Notes: generated from the sequence alone by a model not told the origin. A DNA stretch of 6,899 nucleotides from an uncultured Mycoplasmatota bacterium (GCA_948469295.1 CAOKLK010000032.1:1-6899), one strand, 5' to 3'; positions 1 to 6,270 are shown, numbered from the stretch's first letter. Translations and numbers: made by a program.

Positions 1-506
1 CGACTGGAAATAAAACTGGAATTTATGATATGAGTGGTGGTTCTGAGGAATATGTGATGGGAGTCATGCTTGATCAAAATGGAAAGCTTGTAAGTGGAAG
101 AAATGATCAATGGAATTCAAATTTTATTGGTACTTTAACATATCCGCAAGATGGTGATAATAAAAATAAAACCAATTGGACAGAGAGTGATGGAGGAGTA
201 CCATATCCAGACAGTAAGTATTATGATACCTATAAATATGGAACAGCGAATCTAGAGTATAATCGTCGAATTTTAGGAGATGCAACAGGTGAAATGGGAC
301 CGTTTGCAAATGTAACTTATGAAAATGAAACTCGTGCTATAGGCTCTTGGTATGTAGATATATCTTTATTTGTTTGTAATATGAATCCATGGCTTTCACG
401 TGGTGGTGGTCTTTCTTTTGGATTACAATCTGGTGTTTTTGAATATCATGATGCAAATGGCAGTTTTTCTTTTGCTCGTAGTTTTCGAATAGTACTTTCT
501 GTGTAA
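1..506 (+). CDS. C-terminal part of a surface/secreted protein with an FGE-like (C-type-lectin-fold) tail; 5' end missing
   Basis: The reading frame is open from base 3 and ends at TAA 504-506, giving 167 visible residues; the true start lies upstream of the window. The first part reads GIYDMSGGSEEYVMG and the end has PWLSRGGG (about residues 128-135) and a terminal SFRIVLSV. Family knowledge: the order 'YDMSGxxxE', then 'RGG', then a closing 'FR' near the C-terminus is the signature of the formylglycine-generating-enzyme/sulfatase-modifying-factor fold, a C-type-lectin variant used both by enzymes and by ligand-binding surface proteins. Only one cysteine is visible (in LFVCNMN), so a catalytic FGE role is not supported. 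Similar tails occur, as far as I recall, on multicopy pilin-like or secreted proteins of uncultured gut Bacillota. It lies 66 bases before the next gene on the same strand. The binding role is inferred; the fold assignment is moderately sure. Confidence 0.7.
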   Translation, partial: TGNKTGIYDMSGGSEEYVMGVMLDQNGKLVSGRNDQWNSNFIGTLTYPQDGDNKNKTNWTESDGGVPYPDSKYYDTYKYGTANLEYNRRILGDATGEMGPFANVTYENETRAIGSWYVDISLFVCNMNPWLSRGGGLSFGLQSGVFEYHDANGSFSFARSFRIVLSV

Positions 507-542
507 AATTCTGTTATTATTTTCTTTTTAGTTAATTTAATT

Positions 543-551
543 TGTGATACT
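543..551 (+). promoter_or_regulatory. Weak candidate extended -10 element before the membrane glycosyltransferase-like gene
   Basis: TGTGATACT fits the extended -10 pattern TGn followed by a hexamer matching TATAAT at 4 of 6 positions. No convincing -35 lies 16-18 bases upstream. It would place transcription start around 558, leaving a very short leader before the ribosome-binding site at 560-569. Read-through from the upstream gene is equally possible because no terminator is visible in 507-572. Confidence 0.25.
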
Positions 552-572
552 ATATTTTTGGGAAGTGATTAG

Positions 573-2204
573 ATGAAAAAAGTATTACTGGAACATAAAT
601 GGTATATTGGTGGAGTTTTTCTTTTTAGTATTCTTTTTATGTTACCTTTTCTTTTCAGTCCTTATCATGAAAATGATGATACAGTTTATCATATTGCAAA
701 TATTGTATCATTAGCTGATTCTATTCGGATGCATGGAATTTTTGGAAGTCCAATTTTACCAAACTTAGCAAATAATTTTGGCTATGCTTCTCATTTATTA
801 TATCCACCACTTTCTCATACTTTTTCCGCAATTGTTTCTTTGGTTTTTGAATGGTTTGGATTGGGTATTCGAGAAACTTTGAAATTTGTTCATCTTTTTG
901 TATATTTCTTATCTGGACTTTCCATGTATGAACTTGCTTTTAAAGTTAGTAAAAATAAAAAAATAGCTTTTTTCTCTAGTATTATTTATTTATCTTGTCC
1001 TTATTTATTATCTGATCATTATGTAAGAGATTCTCTTGCTGAATTCTTTGTTTTTCCATTTTTACCGATGATTTTTTCTGGAATAGTATCTTTGCTTAAT
1101 GGAAATAAAAAATCTTTTTATCCACTTTTTGTTATTGGTTATATTGGTGGTATTTTATCTCACTTTACGATGATGATTTATTTTACTTTTTTTCTTGCTA
1201 TTTTTTTAATGATTTATTATAAAAAAGTATTTCGTAAAGAATTTCTTAAATCATTTATCATAGGATGTTTTGTAATTCTTTTTAGCGTTTTATTTTTTTT
1301 GATTCCAATGTTTGAATATAAATTTCGAGGAGGAATAGCAGTCTTTTTAGAAGGCGTCATGTCTGGTGGCGTTTATAATACTTCTTTATGGTTGTATGAA
1401 TATTTACCATTTTCGCATTTTCGCGATGGTGTGAATTTTAATTTTTCGCTTGTTTCTTGTCTTTTGCTTGTTCTTACTTGTATTCAGTATAAAAAGATTG
1501 AGAAGATTCAATATATGAAAGGATTTATCATCATCGAAATTCTTTGTTTGTTTTTTTCTTCAAAATTATTTTATTTTGATATGTTGCCAAGTATTTTGTA
1601 TATGATTCAATTTGCTTGGAGACTGTGTACTTTTTTAACAATTGGAATTGCTTTGTTAGCTCCTTTATGTTTAAAAGATAAAAGTAATATGTTTTTGATT
1701 TTTGTATCTATTTGTATTGTTGTTTTTGGATATTTCGATATTCATTTTCGATGTGATAATATTTTTCATTATACAAATGAAACTGTTGTTAAAAGTGGAG
1801 CAGCAATGGGCTGGCAACATGAATATCTTCCAGAAAATGCTTTAAAAAATGAAGATTATTATGAAAATAGAAATCAAGAAATTTTAGTAAAAAAAGGTGA
1901 AGCTACTATTTTAGAAAGTAGTGTTCCAAATTTAAAATTTGAGGCGAAGAAAGATTCTTTTCTGGAACTTCCAAGACTTTATTATATTGGATATTCTTTA
2001 AAAGATGAGAAGGGAAATGTTGTAAATTTTAACGAAAATGAAATGGGCTTTATTGAAGTAAATATTATGGAAGATGGTATTTATACTTTAACGTATCCGG
2101 GAACTGGTGTAGAACAAGTTGGTAATTTTATTTCAATATTTACTATCATAGGTAGTTTTGTAGGATATTGGTATCTTGTTAAGAAAAAAGAATTAGTGTT
2201 ATAA
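573..2204 (+). CDS. Multi-spanning membrane protein, PTPS-related/GT-C-like family (putative membrane glycosyltransferase)
   Basis: This 543-residue protein has an N-terminal membrane helix (about 12-29), then an acidic outward loop HENDDTVYHIANI (32-44), then FGYASHLLYPPLS (69-81), followed by a series of hydrophobic helices to about residue 390. A soluble segment of about 400-515 and a final helix (about 517-536) complete it. Family knowledge: an acidic pair after the first helix, a 'YPPLS' segment and a 'RDSLAEFFVFPFLPMIF' stretch (152-168) are typical of the Pfam 'PTPS-related' membrane proteins, which resemble GT-C-fold enzymes that move sugars from lipid carriers. The name refers to pterin synthase, but no such domain is visible. 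D35 or D36 is the natural candidate catalytic acid (inference). The late ELPRLYYIGYSLKD and YPGTGVEQVG motifs suggest a beta-rich outer domain, as in YfhO-like proteins. The start is supported by GGGAAGTGAT (560-569), 8 of 10 matches to the Shine-Dalgarno consensus. Substrate is unknown. Confidence 0.75.
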   Translation: MKKVLLEHKWYIGGVFLFSILFMLPFLFSPYHENDDTVYHIANIVSLADSIRMHGIFGSPILPNLANNFGYASHLLYPPLSHTFSAIVSLVFEWFGLGIRETLKFVHLFVYFLSGLSMYELAFKVSKNKKIAFFSSIIYLSCPYLLSDHYVRDSLAEFFVFPFLPMIFSGIVSLLNGNKKSFYPLFVIGYIGGILSHFTMMIYFTFFLAIFLMIYYKKVFRKEFLKSFIIGCFVILFSVLFFLIPMFEYKFRGGIAVFLEGVMSGGVYNTSLWLYEYLPFSHFRDGVNFNFSLVSCLLLVLTCIQYKKIEKIQYMKGFIIIEILCLFFSSKLFYFDMLPSILYMIQFAWRLCTFLTIGIALLAPLCLKDKSNMFLIFVSICIVVFGYFDIHFRCDNIFHYTNETVVKSGAAMGWQHEYLPENALKNEDYYENRNQEILVKKGEATILESSVPNLKFEAKKDSFLELPRLYYIGYSLKDEKGNVVNFNENEMGFIEVNIMEDGIYTLTYPGTGVEQVGNFISIFTIIGSFVGYWYLVKKKELVL

Positions 2205-2205
2205 C

Positions 2206-2234
2206 TTGCATTAAAAAATGCTTTGATGTATAAT
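2206..2234 (+). promoter_or_regulatory. Promoter for the two-helix membrane protein gene
   Basis: TTGCAT (2206-2211) and a perfect TATAAT (2229-2234) are separated by exactly 17 bases. Transcription would start near 2241. The -35 begins two bases after the stop codon of the upstream gene, so the gene at 2261-2908 can be expressed independently even though it follows on the same strand. The -35 matches the consensus at only 3 of 6 positions; the -10 and spacing carry the call. Confidence 0.65.
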
Positions 2235-2242
2235 CTTTTTTC

Positions 2243-2253
2243 AAGAAGGCGAT
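2243..2253 (+). promoter_or_regulatory. Ribosome-binding site that decides the start at 2261
   Basis: AAGAAGGCGAT matches AAGGAGGTGAT at 9 of 11 positions. The in-frame ATG at 2252 lies inside this element, only two bases after its GAAGG core, which is too close for initiation. The ATG at 2261 is 7 bases after the end of the element, slightly long but workable. A third ATG at 2273 is too far. Confidence 0.6.
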
Positions 2254-2260
2254 GGATACA

Positions 2261-2908
2261 ATGGCAAAAGAAATGGATAATCTATTTTATCAAGATATAA
2301 ATATCAATCAGGTTAATACAGCTATAAATAAAAAAAATAGTGCTTTAGATAATTTTTTGATTTGTGATGAAATAAAAAAGTTGGAAAATACATTAGCGGA
2401 ATTGGAAGAAAAGAAAAAATCATATGTTAGATTAATGTTTACTATACCATCTATGTCACTAGCAATGGGATTTACTCTTTCTGTAGGAGTAGCCATCTTT
2501 TCTACGTTAGAAAATTTGACAATTCAAAATTTTATAGAAAACTTATTAATACCAAGAAATTTATGTTCATTCTACATACCACCTCTATTATTTGGTCTTT
2601 ATTATAGTTGGGCAATTGGAACTACTGATTATCAAGAAATAAAAAGCAAGTTAAATATAGCTTCTTTAAAACTTTATTTTTTAAAAAATAATTATGAAAT
2701 GTTAAGAAATAGAGGAGATTTAAATGAATTTTTTGAAAAACTATCTAAATATGGAGAAAAAATGGTAGAATATATGAAAAAATATAAGCAAAACAAATGG
2801 GGAATACAAGAAAGAGAAATGCTTGCTAAAGATAATTTGGATATACAAATCTTTGAAAATTATTTGGAAGAAAGTACTAGAAAAAGAAAAATAGATCAAT
2901 ATTGTTAA
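2261..2908 (+). CDS. Hypothetical two-helix membrane protein with coiled-coil flanks
   Basis: I do not recognise this family. From ATG 2261 it is 215 residues; starting at the in-frame ATG 2252 would add three (MDT). It has no signal peptide. An N-terminal helical region ends in a strongly charged heptad-like stretch (about 34-56, KLENTLAELEEKKK). Two membrane helices follow (about 58-80 and 100-121) with a short loop between them. A lysine- and glutamate-rich C-terminal helical region of about 95 residues comes last. Positive charge on both flanks suggests that both termini are cytoplasmic with only the loop outside. It has its own promoter (2206-2234) and ends before a bidirectional terminator, so it appears to be a single-gene unit. 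The layout (coiled coil, two helices, long cytoplasmic tail) recalls two-helix effector or sensor proteins such as the SLATT group. No diagnostic motif or nucleotide-signalling partner supports that, so function is left open. Confidence 0.7.
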   Translation: MAKEMDNLFYQDININQVNTAINKKNSALDNFLICDEIKKLENTLAELEEKKKSYVRLMFTIPSMSLAMGFTLSVGVAIFSTLENLTIQNFIENLLIPRNLCSFYIPPLLFGLYYSWAIGTTDYQEIKSKLNIASLKLYFLKNNYEMLRNRGDLNEFFEKLSKYGEKMVEYMKKYKQNKWGIQEREMLAKDNLDIQIFENYLEESTRKRKIDQYC

Positions 2909-2979
2909 TTAGGGAATTTGTGTTTTACATCTTCTGTTAACAATTAAAAAGTCATTATAGTAATAAATTATTGTAAATA

Positions 2980-3013
2980 AAAACTAGAGATGTTAATCTC
3001 TAATTTTTTATTT
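2980..3013. terminator. Bidirectional intrinsic terminator between convergent genes
   Basis: A perfect 7-bp stem, TAGAGAT (2985-2991) with ATCTCTA (2996-3002), encloses a GTTA loop. It is followed on the plus strand by ATTTTTTATTTT (3003 onward) and preceded by AAATAAAAAC, which gives a U-tract on the minus strand. It can therefore end the plus-strand gene that stops at 2908 and the minus-strand operon that stops at 3000. The stop codon of the minus gene (TAG, 3002-3000) lies inside the stem. Confidence 0.8.
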
Positions 3014-4886
3014 TGGTAAATGTATTCCAAATCACATTATTTATTTTAATGTAGAATAGATATTCTCCTTTTGGTAATTCTAAATGAAATATACGATTAG
3101 GTTCTGGAATACTTTTTTCTTTATAAATCATTTTATGAACTTTTTGATACTTATCAATAAAATAAAATTCAATTTGATCTTGTTGTTGAATTGGGTAATT
3201 TGTTTCAAAATAATGATTGGTTAGTGTAACATTATAAATCCAATTTTGGGTATTTTCTATATCTTGTTGTTTTATTGTTGTGGTTTCTAATTTTTCACTA
3301 GGAATGGAATTTTTAATATTTAAGATTTTAAAGTCTATTTCTTTTGGATTATCATATAAATTATGTTTCATTACACGATATTTTCCTTCTTCACAATTAG
3401 CTTTCCAAATGATGTTTTCTTTTTCATCAATTTCAATGATTGCAGCATAAGTATTATCAATATTTTTTTCGGAGTTACTTAACGTTGCATCTAAGTTATT
3501 TCTGTATTCATTTTTTAACGTCCATCCAAAGTTTATTAATTTGGAATTGTTTTCTGTTATTTTTATCGATCCATATTGGTGTGAGAATAGGGTTTTGTTT
3601 TCGTCATATGTCCAAATTGGAGTAGCAATTTTATTTTCAATTTTATATATTTCTGCTCGAGAATAATTATCTTTATAATCTTTGGTAAAATCTAGACCTC
3701 CGACTTCAAATCCGTGATAACGATCATAGCCATTATTGAAAAATGCAATATATCCTTCTTTTGTAAGAATTGGAGCATGCTGTCCCCAGGGATAATTGTT
3801 ATCTTCACTCGTTACGAAATAATTTTTCCAGACTTCTGCTTGGAATACTTCATTTTCTTGGTTGGTAAATATCCAGTTTAGTTTTTTGGTATCTTTGTTG
3901 ATTGAAAGTAGGGTGTTTATTCCTCGAAATGAAATAATGAGATCTTTGGTTTCTTCGTTATATGCAAAACCATTTCGAATGGCTTTTTGTCCTAAATAGT
4001 CTGAATTGAAGTTTGGATCAATTTCTTTGATTATTTCAGCAATGTTTATTGTATCTAGGGTATTTCCTGTAAGTGGATCGATTTCACTAATGGTTTGTTC
4101 TTTGATATATACTGGAGTGAATCCTCCAGCAATTAGATAATTTCCATTTTTTAAGACTTCAATTTCAAAAGATACCCCATGTTCTAATGTATAGTAATTA
4201 TATATTTTTCCTAAGTAATCCATTTCGACCATGCCATAAAAGTTTTCGGCGAATTGTCCATTTGGAATGCCAATTAAAAAGTGTCCATTTTCTAGCCATT
4301 CGACATCCATTCGATACATTCCTTTTAAATAAAATCTTAGATTTCCAGAATTATCGTAAGCTGATAGACCAGATTTATAAGATGCTGTCATGAAATAAAA
4401 GCTTTCTTCTTCTAAATGATTTTCTAAGATAGTTAATGGTTCTAGATTGCTTTTCTCTGTTTTTAAAGTAATTATTTTTTCTTCTTGATCTTTGATTAAT
4501 TTTACTTTATTTTCTTGATTTTCATATAGTCCATAAATTGGAATAGCGTGTTGCTTTTCTTTTTTGGTAGTCATAATATGTTTTTCATTTAAATAAATAT
4601 TTATTTCACATTCTTTTTCAGTATGAAAAATTATAATAGCAGATAATGGACTAATTTGATAGGGGTTTTGTTCTACATAAGGATTGTCAAAGGTATAGGT
4701 TTCATTGTTTTTGATTTGATCTAATTTTTTGTTAATTTCTTTTTGAGTTGATAGGATTTCATCTTTTAAATTTATGGTTTGTTTGTTTTGAAATTCTTCT
4801 AAGAAATTTCTTCTTTGAAAGTAAATTAATATTAGTAATCCAAGTAAAATGAGAGATATTGTGATAATAAAAATTTTCTTTTTCAT
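3000..4886 (-). CDS. Membrane-anchored aryl-sulfate sulfotransferase (ASST) family protein
   Basis: This 628-residue protein has one N-terminal membrane anchor (about 4-23), a charged linker, then the ASST N-terminal beta domain: NPYVEQNPYQISPL (68-81) through IPIYGLY (115-121). A beta-propeller follows (about 160-495), with KNGNYL (247-252), IRNGFAYNEETKDLIISFRG (303-322), GQHAPIL (368-374), FFNNG (382-386) and YSRAEIY (408-414). A C-terminal beta domain (about 520-628) closes it. Family knowledge: ASSTs move sulfate between phenolic compounds without PAPS, outside the membrane, through a sulfurylated histidine. By motif alignment from memory, that histidine is H370 and the supporting N305 and R321 are kept. 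The two auxiliary histidines appear replaced by F240 and I303, though H236 is close by. Activity is therefore uncertain. ATG 4886 is preferred over the in-frame TTG at 4898 because GGAG (4893-4896) sits 6 bases upstream. The gene overlaps the upstream gene by ATGA, which suggests translational coupling. Confidence 0.85.
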   Translation of the reverse strand: MKKKIFIITISLILLGLLILIYFQRRNFLEEFQNKQTINLKDEILSTQKEINKKLDQIKNNETYTFDNPYVEQNPYQISPLSAIIIFHTEKECEINIYLNEKHIMTTKKEKQHAIPIYGLYENQENKVKLIKDQEEKIITLKTEKSNLEPLTILENHLEEESFYFMTASYKSGLSAYDNSGNLRFYLKGMYRMDVEWLENGHFLIGIPNGQFAENFYGMVEMDYLGKIYNYYTLEHGVSFEIEVLKNGNYLIAGGFTPVYIKEQTISEIDPLTGNTLDTINIAEIIKEIDPNFNSDYLGQKAIRNGFAYNEETKDLIISFRGINTLLSINKDTKKLNWIFTNQENEVFQAEVWKNYFVTSEDNNYPWGQHAPILTKEGYIAFFNNGYDRYHGFEVGGLDFTKDYKDNYSRAEIYKIENKIATPIWTYDENKTLFSHQYGSIKITENNSKLINFGWTLKNEYRNNLDATLSNSEKNIDNTYAAIIEIDEKENIIWKANCEEGKYRVMKHNLYDNPKEIDFKILNIKNSIPSEKLETTTIKQQDIENTQNWIYNVTLTNHYFETNYPIQQQDQIEFYFIDKYQKVHKMIYKEKSIPEPNRIFHLELPKGEYLFYIKINNVIWNTFTKIKN

Positions 4887-5737
4887 AGGTTTCTCCAATC
4901 TGGTAAATTTAGGGAAGTTAAGTATTTTAAAAATGGAAATTCTGTAATATCTAAAGCGTTTTCTTTCGGAAGAATATTTTCTTTTTGTTTTAAAGTCATT
5001 TCTAAACTATGAAAGTTTTCGATTTTGTTTAGGGAAGTTAATTTTAAGAAATTTTCTTCTTGTTCTAATAAAAATGATTTTTCTTTGATGATTAGATGAT
5101 AAATGTTTTTGTGTTCTGTAAATTCTGTCTGTAGTTTTAAAATATCATTGATATTTATGGAAAATCCATTTTTTAAATTATATATTGTTAGGAAATTGCT
5201 TTCATGGTTTATGGTGATTTTATTTTGTTCGAGTATTATTTTTGTATTATCTAGGTTTATTGTTATATTTTTTATTTTTGGGAAGGATGTTTCATAAGAT
5301 ATTTGACAATTTTTGAATTGGGTGTGAAATGTTTTATTTATGTTTTCAACATTGCAAGTTTGATGATCTATTTTTATTAGGTCTTGTGTATTTTCTATAT
5401 TTCTTATCAATTTGATGAGATCATAATATTCTTGTTGCCAATTGATGGTAGTTTGTCCTGTATCTTTTATGATTGTTAGGTTGTTATCTTCTTTAGTGAA
5501 TTCATAATGTATGGGTGTTTCATAAGGCTCTTTGTGTGCTCCATTGTATCTCAGTGTTCCTTCAATAGTTCCAGAGAATATTTCTGGATATTTTTGGATA
5601 TTTTTAATGGTTTGATAAAATATTTGATTCCATTTTGCTTGTTCTTGATTTATACCTATTTTAGGTAATAAAAAACACAGAGTGAGTAATATTGTGATGA
5701 TTATGATTGTACTACTAATCCAAAATATTTTTTTCAT
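4883..5737 (-). CDS. Hypothetical membrane-anchored extracytoplasmic protein, operon partner of the ASST protein
   Basis: I do not recognise this 284-residue protein. It starts MKKIFWISST with one hydrophobic helix (about 4-25) and no lipobox cysteine signature, so it is probably a signal anchor or signal peptide. The rest is soluble and rich in Asn, Ile, Lys and Thr. It has alternating short strands (for example NITINLDNTKIILEQNKITI, 157-176) that suggest a beta-rich outer domain. Two cysteines, C128 and C144, lie close together outside the membrane and could form a disulfide; there is no CxxC thioredoxin-type motif. The start is supported by AGAGG nine bases upstream and by an extended -10 promoter further up. 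The gene ends in a 4-base ATGA overlap with the ASST gene, so the two products are probably made together. A role as a partner, substrate-presenting or chaperone-like factor for the ASST protein is an inference from this coupling only. Confidence 0.75.
   Translation of the reverse strand: MKKIFWISSTIIIITILLTLCFLLPKIGINQEQAKWNQIFYQTIKNIQKYPEIFSGTIEGTLRYNGAHKEPYETPIHYEFTKEDNNLTIIKDTGQTTINWQQEYYDLIKLIRNIENTQDLIKIDHQTCNVENINKTFHTQFKNCQISYETSFPKIKNITINLDNTKIILEQNKITINHESNFLTIYNLKNGFSININDILKLQTEFTEHKNIYHLIIKEKSFLLEQEENFLKLTSLNKIENFHSLEMTLKQKENILPKENALDITEFPFLKYLTSLNLPDWRNL
4893..4896 (-). promoter_or_regulatory. Ribosome-binding site that decides the ASST start
   Basis: On the minus strand GGAG is followed by six bases and then ATG (4886-4884). 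The site lies inside the end of the upstream gene. A longer reading from TTG at 4898 would place the start codon on the ribosome-binding site itself, so it is rejected. Confidence 0.7.
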
Positions 5738-5758
5738 AACTATTTACCTCTATTTTTT

Positions 5759-5767
5759 ATTATATCA
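5759..5767 (-). promoter_or_regulatory. Extended -10 promoter for the minus-strand ASST operon
   Basis: On the minus strand the sequence reads TGATATAAT, a perfect extended -10 (TGn plus TATAAT). The predicted transcription start is near 5752, about 15 bases before the start codon at 5737. No TTGACA-like -35 is present 17 bases upstream. That region is instead occupied by the phased A-tracts at 5770-5803. Confidence 0.65.
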
Positions 5768-5769
5768 TG

Positions 5770-5803
5770 TTTTTTTGTCTTTTTTTGTTCTTTTTTGTAT
5801 TTT
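5770..5803 (-). repeat. 10-bp-phased A-tracts upstream of the ASST operon promoter
   Basis: On the plus strand three T-runs (5770-5776, 5780-5786, 5791-5796) and a fourth short one (5800-5803) are separated by GT-containing spacers, with the G at 5777, 5787 and 5797, an exact 10-base period. Read on the minus strand these are phased A-tracts covering roughly -18 to -51 of the operon promoter. Such phasing is known to bend DNA and can act like an UP element. The regulatory role is inferred. Confidence 0.55.
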
Positions 5804-5829
5804 CTAGGAGCTTTATGACTAAATTGTCA

Positions 5830-5858
5830 TTGCTTTTTTTGGGTTTTTGTTATATAAT
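5830..5858 (+). promoter_or_regulatory. Promoter for the gntR-glycosyltransferase operon
   Basis: A perfect TATAAT (5853-5858) has TTGCTT (5830-5835) at a 17-base spacing. The overlapping register TGT-TATATA (5848-5856) also gives an extended -10. Transcription would start near 5864-5866, right at the left arm of the inverted repeat. The better -35 match TTGTCA (5824-5829) is 23 bases from the -10, which is too far. Confidence 0.65.
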
Positions 5859-5862
5859 GCAG

Positions 5863-5885
5863 TTGTACTAACCCAAGTAGTACGA
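5863..5885. promoter_or_regulatory. Inverted repeat, probable GntR (YtrA-type) operator
   Basis: GTACTA (5865-5870) and TAGTAC (5878-5883) form a perfect 6-bp inverted repeat with a 7-base centre, and an outer T5863/A5885 also matches. It begins 6 bases after the -10 and covers the predicted transcription start, the classic position for a repressor site. It lies 26 bases before the gntR start. Self-repression by the adjacent GntR protein is the natural reading but is inferred. Confidence 0.6.
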
Positions 5886-5897
5886 ATATAATGGAGT

Positions 5898-5907
5898 AAG
5901 AGGGGAT
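5898..5907 (+). promoter_or_regulatory. Ribosome-binding site that decides the gntR start
   Basis: AAGAGGGGAT matches AGGAGGTGAT at 8 of 10 positions. It places ATG 5912 eight bases after the GAGG core. The in-frame TTG at 5909, one codon earlier, is a less likely start. Confidence 0.65.
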
Positions 5908-5911
5908 TTTG

Positions 5912-6262
5912 ATGATAGATATTGATTATCAAAGTAGAACACCAATATATGTTCAAATTGTTCAAGAAATCGAAAAGTGTGTGATTCGAGGTCAATTGAA
6001 ACAAAATGATCAAATGCCAAGTATCCGAGAACTTGCTAATGAACTAGGAATTAATCCGAATACAGTGAAAAAATCATACGCAGAACTTGAAAATAAGAAT
6101 ATTATAAGAAGTGTATCAACAAAAGGAACATTTATTACTTCTAAATTAGAAGAAATTGTGCAAAATAAAATAGAGGAATCTATTGAGATTATAAAAAAAG
6201 AAGTAAATGAATTATACATGCTAGGATTAACATTCGATGATATAAGAGAAAGGATAAAATAG
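5912..6262 (+). CDS. Short GntR-family transcriptional repressor, YtrA-type
   Basis: This 116-residue protein has the GntR winged helix-turn-helix: SRTPIYVQIVQEI (8-20), then MPSIRELANELGINPNTVKKSYAELE (35-60) with the recognition helix about 48-60, and the wing STKGTFI (69-75). Only about 40 helical residues follow, too few for a ligand-binding domain of the FadR or HutC type. This length is typical of the YtrA subgroup, in which the short tail serves dimerisation. Family knowledge: YtrA-type regulators usually sit at the head of ABC-transporter operons and repress them. Here the next gene, 8 bases downstream, is a glycosyltransferase, which is unusual. A promoter and an inverted repeat lie directly upstream, so self-control is likely. 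The same divergent gap also carries the promoter of the ASST operon, which it may influence. The ligand or signal is unknown. Confidence 0.93.
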   Translation: MIDIDYQSRTPIYVQIVQEIEKCVIRGQLKQNDQMPSIRELANELGINPNTVKKSYAELENKNIIRSVSTKGTFITSKLEEIVQNKIEESIEIIKKEVNELYMLGLTFDDIRERIK

Positions 6263-6270
6263 GTGTTGTT

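Noticed and set aside
1..506. A link between the FGE-like protein and sulfatase activation, given the sulfotransferase gene nearby
   Set aside because: The fragment lacks the paired catalytic cysteines expected of FGE and no sulfatase gene is present. The two genes are in separate transcription units.
1291..1300. An eight-base T-run in the membrane glycosyltransferase-like gene as a phase-variation tract
   Set aside because: Runs of this length are expected in T-rich membrane-helix coding sequence in such a genome; nothing else supports switching.
2208..2221. GCATT-aaaa-AATGC hairpin after the membrane glycosyltransferase-like gene
   Set aside because: The 5-bp stem is weak, the following T-run is only three bases, and the stretch overlaps the -35 of the next promoter. 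Not enough for a terminator call.
2901..2944. ATTGTTAA and TTAACAAT arms around a 28-base loop after the two-helix protein gene
   Set aside because: The loop is long, the stem is almost all A-T and no T-run follows. The hairpin at 2985-3002 is a far better terminator.
4908..5041. A 14-base direct repeat, TTTAGGGAAGTTAA, at 4908-4921 and 5028-5041, exactly 120 bases apart
   Set aside because: Both copies encode LTSLN in the same protein, but the flanking residues show no repeat, so this is probably chance in AT-rich coding sequence.
5815..5840. ATGAC/GTCAT inverted repeat followed by seven T, resembling a plus-strand terminator
   Set aside because: The stem is only 5 bp and no plus-strand gene lies upstream to be terminated. 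It may be chance or an additional operator; there is no supporting evidence.
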